A stretch of DNA of 12,258 nucleotides from an uncultured Eggerthellaceae bacterium. Its GTDB lineage: Bacteria > Actinomycetota > Coriobacteriia > Coriobacteriales > Eggerthellaceae. How positions within the stretch are numbered: position 1 is the first letter of the stretch; each line of letters opens with the position of its first letter. This document shows positions 6,206-11,789 of the stretch, piece by piece. Where the stretch lies: the NCBI GenBank assembly GCA_910588435.1, contig CAJUPL010000041.1, forward strand, positions 1 through 12,258, written 5' to 3'. The position numbers and the translations under genes were made by a program. The notes beneath the pieces are model-generated. The model did no database searches. It saw nothing but the letters and a program-made list of their open reading frames with translations, and was not told where the DNA came from.

Positions 6206-7057
6206 TTAAGCGTCAACCAGCGTTATGGTGCGGACTACTCCCGCGTCAAGCGCCGCCTGCGCGATGTTCTTCCAGTCAACGAACGTGATGGCGCCGTTCG
6301 GGCATTGCGCGGCGCAGCGCCCGCACGAGACGCACTTGGTGGAGACGTCCGTTTCAGAGTCAATGCGTGGCATGTTCCAGGGGCAAGCCTGCGCGCACAT
6401 TCCGCAGCCGATGCACACCTGGTCATCCACCACGCGCGCGCCCGTCTTCGGGTCCGCGTAGATGGCGTGCACCGGGCAATAGTTGGCGCACCACGGATCT
6501 TCGCACTGCTTGCAGTGCTCAACAGTGAACTGGCAATCCTCGAAGATGCCGTCACCGGTGTCAACGCCGGCGCCGAAGTTGTAGTTATCCCACACGCGCA
6601 CGCGCGCTATGTGCTGGCAAACGCGTCCGTCATTCTTGAGCGTGCAGCTCATCTCACAGCGCTGACAGCCAGAGCACTTGGCGCGGTCCGTGACGATCAT
6701 CTTGAGCGGCGTTGTGCGGATGTCTATCCTGCCAGACGCAATGGAGCGCTCCGTCACGCCCCACGACGCCAGCACGCCGCCAACCACCAGTCCGCCCACG
6801 CCGCAGCCGCACATGGCTAGCACGTCACGGCGCGTGAACATATGCTTCTTGGGTTTGCTCTTCCCGCTTGCATCTGCGGCACCTTCGCCAGCTTGGGCCG
6901 CGTTCGAGCTGGCCGCGTTCGCGAACTTGCCCGACACGCTGGCGTTCTCAGCGTTGGCCGCGTCAATGGACTCATCTATGGTCTCAGCTGCTGCGGGAGG
7001 CAGATTCTCAGACGCATCCTTTATAAAGGGGATGCCGCCCTTCTTCTCCTCAGACAT
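6206..7057 (-). CDS. Tat-exported four-cluster Fe-S protein, first gene of the operon
   Basis: The 283-residue product has four cysteine groups: C128-131-134-138, C182-185-190-194, C215-218-221-225 and C242-245-248-252. This is an NrfC/HybA-like polyferredoxin arrangement. FTRRDVL (74-80), followed by a hydrophobic span to about residue 100, is a Tat signal or signal anchor. It is preceded by an unusually long (about 70 residues), Ala/Ser/Glu-rich leader, and the span holds C83-G-C85. GAGGAGGGA just before ATG 7057 supports the start. It would relay electrons on the outer side of the membrane. It is the second such protein in the operon, so it may link the complex to another donor or acceptor. 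Confidence 0.9.
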   Translation of the reverse strand: MSEEKKGGIPFIKDASENLPPAAAETIDESIDAANAENASVSGKFANAASSNAAQAGEGAADASGKSKPKKHMFTRRDVLAMCGCGVGGLVVGGVLASWGVTERSIASGRIDIRTTPLKMIVTDRAKCSGCQRCEMSCTLKNDGRVCQHIARVRVWDNYNFGAGVDTGDGIFEDCQFTVEHCKQCEDPWCANYCPVHAIYADPKTGARVVDDQVCIGCGMCAQACPWNMPRIDSETDVSTKCVSCGRCAAQCPNGAITFVDWKNIAQAALDAGVVRTITLVDA

Positions 7058-7103
7058 GATTCCCTCCTCGTTCACCTCTAGGCCGCGAACAAGGAGCGCC
7101 ATT

Positions 7104-7120
7104 GCATTCTGTGCTGCACA
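7104..7120. promoter_or_regulatory. Operator-like repeat 1 (GCATTyTGTGCTGCACA)
   Basis: GCATTCTGTGCTGCACA contains the perfect 11-bp palindrome TGTGC-T-GCACA (7110-7120). It sits in the leader of the minus-strand operon, about 11 nt after the predicted transcript start. The same 17-bp motif, with one change, lies at 7289-7305 in front of the AOR gene. A repressor site is plausible. Confidence 0.55.
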
Positions 7121-7137
7121 TGCACCAAACGAGTTGG

Positions 7138-7166
7138 ATTCTAGCACTCGGGTACCGACGCGTAAC
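7138..7166 (-). promoter_or_regulatory. Candidate promoter of the molybdoenzyme operon
   Basis: On the minus strand TAGAAT (7143-7138) is preceded by TGC, an extended -10. GTTACG at 7166-7161, 17 bp upstream, is a poor -35 match. The start would be near 7131, leaving a leader of about 70 nt that includes the TGTGCTGCACA motif. Confidence 0.45.
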
Positions 7167-7190
7167 CCGCACAGAACCGATCAGATGTTC

Positions 7191-7211
7191 TTGTTTACGT
7201 CACGTTAACAA
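7191..7211. promoter_or_regulatory. 21-bp palindrome in the middle of the divergent control region
   Basis: TTGTTTACGT (7191-7200), a central C, and ACGTTAACAA (7202-7211) form a dyad with a single mismatched pair. It lies between the two candidate promoters, about 70 bp upstream of the minus-strand start and about 58 bp upstream of the possible plus-strand start. Both are typical activator distances. It does not fit the FNR/CRP-type TTGAT-N4-ATCAA consensus. No regulator gene lies in the window. Confidence 0.6.
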
Positions 7212-7246
7212 ACCGCCGAACGCTCATTTTTTCTCCACGAAAGGAG

Positions 7247-7252
7247 CATAAT
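7247..7252 (+). promoter_or_regulatory. Weak candidate -10 box for the AOR gene
   Basis: CATAAT lies 83 bp before the AOR start, with no recognisable -35 at normal spacing. Activation from the palindrome at 7191-7211 would fit. The nearby CTCC/ACGAAA/GGAG (7234-7245) can form only a weak hairpin. Confidence 0.3.
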
Positions 7253-7288
7253 CGGACGGGTAGAGACCAAGGCAAAGAGCTCCAGATC

Positions 7289-7305
7289 GCATTTTGTGCT
7301 GCACA
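7289..7305. promoter_or_regulatory. Operator-like repeat 2 (GCATTyTGTGCTGCACA)
   Basis: GCATTTTGTGCTGCACA repeats the 7104-7120 motif in the same orientation with one substitution, and keeps the TGTGC-T-GCACA palindrome (7295-7305). It lies 30 bp before the AOR start codon and upstream of its GGAG ribosome site, so binding would block transcription or leader readout. Confidence 0.55.
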
Positions 7306-7334
7306 CGTGAAGAGATGAGGTTTGGAGAACCAAG

Positions 7335-9464
7335 ATGTCTGAGAAGAAGTCCTACGGTTGGACCGGGAAGATCCTGCGCATCAACTTGTCTGATGGCAGC
7401 ATCTCCATGTTCCCAACAGAACCTTATAAAGGCTACATCGGTGGCATGGGGCTGGCGAACAAGATCATGTTCGATGAAGTCCCTGCGGGCACAGACCCCT
7501 TGTCTGAGGAGAACAAGGTGGTCATCGCCGTTGGGCCGCTGACTGCATCCGGAACGCCTCTGGCTGGGCGCACCACCATTGCGTCTCTGTCCACGTACAC
7601 GAAGGACAAGCAGATCGTTGATGCGCACTGCGGCGGCATGCTTGGTGCGCGCATCAAGCAGGCTGGCTATGACGCCATCGTGATCGAAGGCAAGGCTGAG
7701 AAGCCGGTTTACGTCATGGTTGATGACGATGACGTGAAGATCAAATCCGCTGATGGGATCTGGGGGCTGGGCACGCGCGCCGCAACTGAGATCCTGAACC
7801 GTCGCGAAGGGCTTGACTGCGTGGTGGCAACCATCGGCCCCGCCGGTGAGAACCTGGTGCCGTATGCGTGCATCATCAATTCGCGCAATCACTCTGCCGG
7901 CGCAGGCACGGGCACCGTTCTTGGCTCCAAGAACATGAAGGCGCTGGTGGTCCGCGGAACAGGCACGGTGAACGTGGCTGACCCGCAGGCTGTGGCTGAC
8001 CTGTCTGACTACATGCTGCGTGAGATCATCGGCTCCAACAACAACCACGTTGTGCCCTCAACCCAGCAGCAATGGGCTGAGTACTACGACAAAGGCTCCC
8101 GCTGGACAGCGCGCAACGGCCTGTACTGGGCGCTTGCCGAAGGCGGCCCAATTGACACCGGTGAGCCAAAGCCCGGCAACATCAACACCGTTGGCTACCG
8201 TTGCATGAAGTCCACCAAGGACGACGGCCCGGCCGCTGAGAAGTACACCATCAAGATGGACGGCTGCCACAGCTGCCCCATCCACTGCTTCTCTGATATG
8301 TATGTGCAGCCCTCTGAGGACAACGGCGGGTACGCAACCACCGGCAACACCTGCGTGCCGAACTTCCCGTTCAAGTACATGATCAAGATCTTGGGCACTG
8401 ATATAAAGGATGACACCGAAGATTCCCTGATCTGGAATCAGGTCATCGGCTCCACCGTGGATGACCTGGGACTTTGGTGCAACTACGCGCAGCTCTACCG
8501 TGACATCGCGCATTGCGTGAGCGCCGGTGTGTTCGAACGAGTGCTGAGCCCGGAGGAGTTCGCGGAGTTCGACTGGAACAAGTTCTACACCAATGACCCA
8601 TCCATCATGCCGCCGCTTCTGAAGAAGATCGCGCAGAATGACTCTGAGATCGCGTACGTGGCACACGGCACTTACGTCTGGACGGAGCGTTGGAATGACA
8701 TGCAGTGGAATGACACCGTGGCCTCTTGCATGATCAACCCGCGCGGCTGGCCGGTGCACCATTCTCAGGAGTGCTTCGGGCAGGTAGGCATGCTGTACAA
8801 CAGCCTGTTCAACCGTGACGACATGATCCACTCCGCCGTCAACTTCCAGGGCTGCGGGCTTCCGTTCGAACTGAAGCAGCAGATCGCGGAAGAGGTCTGG
8901 GGCGGCGCGGACGCCGTTGACATGGACAATGACTACACGCCCATGAATGAGCACAAAGCCAACTTCTGCTGGTGGTCCGTGGTGACAGACGTGCTGCATG
9001 ACTCGCTCACGCTCTGCAACTGGGTGTGGCCCATGACGGTCTCCCCAACCAAGGCGCGTGACTACCGCGGTGACCTTGACCTTGAGAGCAAGTTCTTCAA
9101 GGCTGTGACCGGGGAAGACGTCACAACGGAGGACCTCTACAAGGCCGGCGCCAAGATCATGACATTGCAGCGTGCGAACACGGCGCGCTCGCTAACGGAC
9201 GCAGCGGGGAACATGGGCAGCAATGACTTCCGCGGCCTGCATGACATCTACACTGAGTGGCCGTTCTCGAAGGACCCTGACAAGCAGGTGTTCACTGAGG
9301 GCACTGACAAGATGGACAAGCAGGACATCCAAGACGGGCTCACCATGCTGTACCGTTGCTTCGGCTGGGATGAGCAGCTGGGATGCCCCACGGCTGAGTG
9401 CCTGGATGAGTACGACATGCCAGACGTGAAGGAAGAGCTGCAGGCTTTGGGCTTGCTGCCGTAA
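7335..9464 (+). CDS. Aldehyde:ferredoxin oxidoreductase family (tungsten/molybdo-pterin) enzyme
   Basis: The 709-residue protein begins with the family's GWTGKILRINLSDG (8-21). AOR-type motifs follow: GPLTASGTPLAGRTT (67-81), HCGGMLGARIKQAGYDAIVIEGKA (98-121) and SAGAGTGTVLGSKNMKAL (187-204). The [4Fe-4S] cysteines are C311-x2-C314-x3-C318 with C561 in the DSLTLCNW segment. The C-terminal RCFGWDEQLGCP is also typical. No signal peptide is present, so it is cytoplasmic. Members oxidise aldehydes or reduce acids with ferredoxin; substrates vary widely. In many AORs a G-x-E-Y-E-T stretch follows the cluster. Here it reads GGYATTGNTC (331-340), lacking both glutamates, so aldehyde chemistry should not be assumed. 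GGAG at 7324-7327 supports the start. It is transcribed divergently from the molybdoenzyme operon. Confidence 0.9.
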   Translation: MSEKKSYGWTGKILRINLSDGSISMFPTEPYKGYIGGMGLANKIMFDEVPAGTDPLSEENKVVIAVGPLTASGTPLAGRTTIASLSTYTKDKQIVDAHCGGMLGARIKQAGYDAIVIEGKAEKPVYVMVDDDDVKIKSADGIWGLGTRAATEILNRREGLDCVVATIGPAGENLVPYACIINSRNHSAGAGTGTVLGSKNMKALVVRGTGTVNVADPQAVADLSDYMLREIIGSNNNHVVPSTQQQWAEYYDKGSRWTARNGLYWALAEGGPIDTGEPKPGNINTVGYRCMKSTKDDGPAAEKYTIKMDGCHSCPIHCFSDMYVQPSEDNGGYATTGNTCVPNFPFKYMIKILGTDIKDDTEDSLIWNQVIGSTVDDLGLWCNYAQLYRDIAHCVSAGVFERVLSPEEFAEFDWNKFYTNDPSIMPPLLKKIAQNDSEIAYVAHGTYVWTERWNDMQWNDTVASCMINPRGWPVHHSQECFGQVGMLYNSLFNRDDMIHSAVNFQGCGLPFELKQQIAEEVWGGADAVDMDNDYTPMNEHKANFCWWSVVTDVLHDSLTLCNWVWPMTVSPTKARDYRGDLDLESKFFKAVTGEDVTTEDLYKAGAKIMTLQRANTARSLTDAAGNMGSNDFRGLHDIYTEWPFSKDPDKQVFTEGTDKMDKQDIQDGLTMLYRCFGWDEQLGCPTAECLDEYDMPDVKEELQALGLLP

Positions 9465-9484
9465 CCTGCTGCAAGAAATGAATA

Positions 9485-9503
9485 GGCTCCGCTTTGCGGA
9501 GCC
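9485..9503 (+). other. Intercistronic stem-loop between the AOR and NifU-like genes
   Basis: GGCTCCGC, loop TTT and GCGGAGCC form a perfect 8-bp stem 20 nt after the AOR stop. No T-run follows (TACAAGG), so it is unlikely to terminate fully. It may lower or separate expression of the downstream gene, or stabilise the AOR mRNA. Its 8-3-8 layout resembles the first hairpin of the repeat arms. Confidence 0.6.
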
Positions 9504-9541
9504 TACAAGGGCGCGCCTTCAGCACCAAAGGAACTTCGAAT

Positions 9542-11035
9542 ATGACGGAACGCAACATATATATAGAGCCAGAGGAGCGAGTCCTCCTCCGCACGGCTGA
9601 CGTCTATCAAACGGAATCAGTTGATGACGTTGCCTCTTACTCTGACCGCCTGCTGGAGATAGTGGCGGACTTCAGGAACTCCGGCCGCCCTGAGGGCTTC
9701 AACGCCCAGAGCATGGTGGGCAAGTCCAAGCGGGGCGAAGTTGCCTGCCGCCTGTTCGCAAGGATAGATCCTGAAACAGGCATCATCGAAGCTGCTGGCT
9801 TCAAGACGCGCGGCTGCCTGGCCATGACCGGGTGCGCAAGCGCGGCTTGCATCCTGATCGAAGGCAAACCAATTGAGGATGCTCTGGCCGTCACGATCGA
9901 CGACGTTCGCGAATACGTTGACGGCGTACCGTCTGGCAAGGTGAACACGCTGCACTTCGCGGTGTGCGCCATTCGCGCGTTGGTGGGAGACTTCCTCCTG
10001 CGTGACGGCCTGCCGTATTCTGAGGTGGAGGCGGCCACCGGTTGTGATGAGGGCTCCATCTCATGCATCATGGCGGAGCATTGCTCGCACAGGCAGTCCA
10101 TGATGGAGGCGCGGATGGACGCCTTAGAGGCTGAGCGTGCAGCACAGCGTGAGACAGCGCTTGCCCTGGCGCTTGACCTTGTTCGCGAACGGACCCAAGC
10201 ACGCCAGTTGACCTGTCCTGCTGATTGGGCGCACCTGGTGCCTGATTGCATGCTGGCGTCTGAATTCCAAGACGCGCTGCTTGAGGTGGTGGATGGTGCC
10301 TCTGAGGCTGCGGCAGATGGCGCGGCTGGTGAGGGTGGAGCTGTTCGCAAGCGGTCCAAGTTCGCGAACCGTGGCGTTGGGATCCCAGCCTTCGGGGCGA
10401 AGCGGACTGAGCAGCCTGCGGCTGCAGCGGAGGGCGCGCCTGAAGTGGCAGCTGAGGATGCGTCCGCGCCGGAAGGTGCGTCTGTGCTGGATGACATCCC
10501 GCATGTGTATGATTATTCGCGCTCTGCCGCTGATGAGGATGATGATGCGGAGTTGATACCGCCCGAGGGCTATGAGCTGGTGCAGGTTGATGGCGAGTGG
10601 GGGTTGGTCAAGACTGACAAGCCTGCCGTGCCCAAGGTTCGCACGCCAGATGCTTGTGGCATTCGCAAGCTTGGCAGCACGGACGGCGTTCGCCTGTATG
10701 ATGGGCGGCAGATGACGGACGCATACGCGCGCTGGGCGTACGTGGCGGAGGCTGATGATCCGGTGCATACGTTCGCGTTCTGCGTGCGCGAGGATTCGCG
10801 AGTGTATCCGCGGCCGCTAGCGGAGGAGAGCTTGGCGAACGAGCCGTTCTGCATGAGTCCTGATGAGGTGCGCCGCGCGTGGGCGGCTGCTCAGGCGCAG
10901 GCGGAGTATGCGGACATCCAGTCGGTCTCAGCCAGCAATGGTGATGTGTACTACTACTCCACGAAGCACCTGACGCCTGATCACGCAACATCTCTAGCCG
11001 AATGGTCCTCCGTAGGCCGGTTCTACAACGTGTAA
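9542..11035 (+). CDS. Large protein with an IscU/NifU-like N-terminal domain and an uncharacterised C-terminal region
   Basis: Residues about 30-155 of 497 resemble the IscU/NifU scaffold fold: SYSDRLLEIVADFRNSG, then GEVACRLFARID, GFKTRGCLAMTGCASAACILIEGKPIEDA and a KVNTLHFAVCAIRALVGDF helix. Of the three usual scaffold cysteines only the FKTxGC one (C92) is in place. The first position reads R-G-E and the third reads N-T-L. Other cysteines (C68, C98, C103, C142) occur nearby. C169, C175 and C181 follow, then a charged helix (186-220). A low-complexity Ala/Glu linker (about 250-335) leads to a C-terminal region (about 338-497) with PEGYELVQVDGEWGLVK that I do not recognise. AAAGGAA (9527-9533) supports ATG 9542. 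It follows the AOR gene by 77 nt. Cluster delivery to the neighbouring Fe-S enzymes is an inference. Confidence 0.75.
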   Translation: MTERNIYIEPEERVLLRTADVYQTESVDDVASYSDRLLEIVADFRNSGRPEGFNAQSMVGKSKRGEVACRLFARIDPETGIIEAAGFKTRGCLAMTGCASAACILIEGKPIEDALAVTIDDVREYVDGVPSGKVNTLHFAVCAIRALVGDFLLRDGLPYSEVEAATGCDEGSISCIMAEHCSHRQSMMEARMDALEAERAAQRETALALALDLVRERTQARQLTCPADWAHLVPDCMLASEFQDALLEVVDGASEAAADGAAGEGGAVRKRSKFANRGVGIPAFGAKRTEQPAAAAEGAPEVAAEDASAPEGASVLDDIPHVYDYSRSAADEDDDAELIPPEGYELVQVDGEWGLVKTDKPAVPKVRTPDACGIRKLGSTDGVRLYDGRQMTDAYARWAYVAEADDPVHTFAFCVREDSRVYPRPLAEESLANEPFCMSPDEVRRAWAAAQAQAEYADIQSVSASNGDVYYYSTKHLTPDHATSLAEWSSVGRFYNV

Positions 11036-11083
11036 CCGCCCTGCACCCTTGCTGCTTTGACCCGGGTGCTGCCCCAAAATTGC

Positions 11084-11119
11084 TGCACAGGCAAAGAGAG
11101 TGCCTGTGCATTTTTATTT
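11084..11119 (+). terminator. Rho-independent terminator after the NifU-like gene
   Basis: TGCACAGGCA (11084-11093) pairs perfectly with TGCCTGTGCA (11101-11110) around the loop AAGAGAG, followed by TTTTTATTT. It lies 48 nt after the stop codon and ends the AOR/NifU-like transcript. The same stem appears in inverted orientation at 11670-11696, and its right half is also similar at 1-13. Confidence 0.9.
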
Positions 11120-11162
11120 CGGCCTTGGTGGCCTCCGGTCACCTTTGCAACCCAAACCACTC

Positions 11163-11566
11163 GCGGTAGGCGGCTGCAATGCAGCCGCAGGTATGCCTCC
11201 TCAAGAGTGGGCGGCTGGATTGCGAACGCAGCTGCCTGCAAGTCCGGGCCCCCTCCTTGTCCCTCCTTATATGTGGGCGTTCGCATTGCGAACGCAGCTG
11301 TGCGCTAGCACAGCGTAACTTGCCCGAAAGGGCAAGAGCAGCCGGAATGGATGATGTGGGTGGGGAAAAGGTGGCCTCGCGCAGATGGGCTATCTGGGAA
11401 GGTGGGACAGCGACCCTTAAGGGGTTGCTTGTGGGATCCCTGGCTTGGAGGTGGTCTGCGCCAGGCTGGGTTGCCTTACCTGATGCCGGCTTCCGGGTGT
11501 TCGCAGGCTATCGCCTGCGTTACGCATTGCTTGTCGCAATGCTGCGCTTGCAATGCAAGCGCCCAC
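11163..11566 (+). repeat. Two-armed structured repeat element C
   Basis: It begins with GCGGCTGC/AAT/GCAGCCGC (11170-11188) and a damaged arm at 11207-11240, where GCGGCTGG faces GCGAACGC. The intact arm (11273-11350) has GCGTTCGC/ATT/GCGAACGC (11277-11295), GCTGTGC/GCTA/GCACAGC (11297-11314) and CTTGCCC/GAAA/GGGCAAG (11319-11336). A spacer with CAGATGGGCTATCTG, CCCTTAAGGG and GGGATCCC follows. A reversed arm closes it, with hairpins at 11502-11519, 11524-11542 and GCGCTTGC/AAT/GCAAGCGC (11544-11562). No protein-coding potential is convincing. Confidence 0.8.
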
Positions 11567-11611
11567 AAATGGGGGGGAGCGCTAACGGGTGGAGATGCCT
11601 ACAAAGCTTTT

Positions 11612-11659
11612 AAGGCCGCTACATCGGTGCGAATGGAATGAGCAGCCATGTTAAAGGCC
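11612..11659 (-). repeat. Terminator-adjacent repeat module (copy C)
   Basis: AAGGCC-gct-ACAT (11612-11624) and ATGTTAAAGGCC (11648-11659) enclose a segment that matches 1696-1743 with about one base changed. That change makes the inner stem imperfect. On the minus strand it follows the hairpin at 11670-11696 in the same order as copies A and B. Confidence 0.7.
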
Positions 11660-11660
11660 T

Positions 11661-11696
11661 TAGTAAAAGTGCACAGGCATGCTCTTTGCCTGTGCA
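11661..11696 (-). terminator. Terminator-like hairpin, inverted copy of the 11084-11119 terminator
   Basis: TGCACAGGCA (11670-11679) and TGCCTGTGCA (11687-11696) form the same 10-bp stem. On the minus strand CTTTTA follows, so it would stop transcription coming from the right. On the plus strand only GCATTTT follows. The flank GGGGCAGCA (11705-11713) and GCAAAGCAGCAAG (11737-11749) also match the reverse complement of the NifU-like gene's 3' flank (11051-11080). No minus-strand gene is visible beside it. Confidence 0.55.
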
Positions 11697-11752
11697 GCAT
11701 TTTCGGGGCAGCAAGGCCGCAAGTGTTGCAGGTTGGGCAAAGCAGCAAGAGG

Positions 11753-11783
11753 GACCAGAAGAGCGCTCTCCTTCTTTGTGGTC
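11753..11783. other. Possible stem-loop with AGAGCGCTCT core
   Basis: GACCA (11753-11757) can pair with TGGTC (11779-11783), and the 10-bp palindrome AGAGCGCTCT lies inside (11760-11769). No clear T-run follows on either strand. It lies between the inverted terminator and repeat element D, and no gene is apparent. Confidence 0.3.
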
Positions 11784-11789
11784 TACCCC

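Noticed and set aside
7191..7211. FNR/CRP-type binding site
   Set aside because: The half-site TTGTTTACGT with a 1-nt centre does not fit TTGAT-N4-ATCAA or TGTGA-N6-TCACA, so it is reported only as an unassigned palindrome.
7224..8999. Two minus-strand open frames opposite the AOR gene (7224-8048 and 8058-8999)
   Set aside because: His/Val/Arg-rich antisense shadows of a clear AOR coding sequence; the first would also run through the divergent promoter region.
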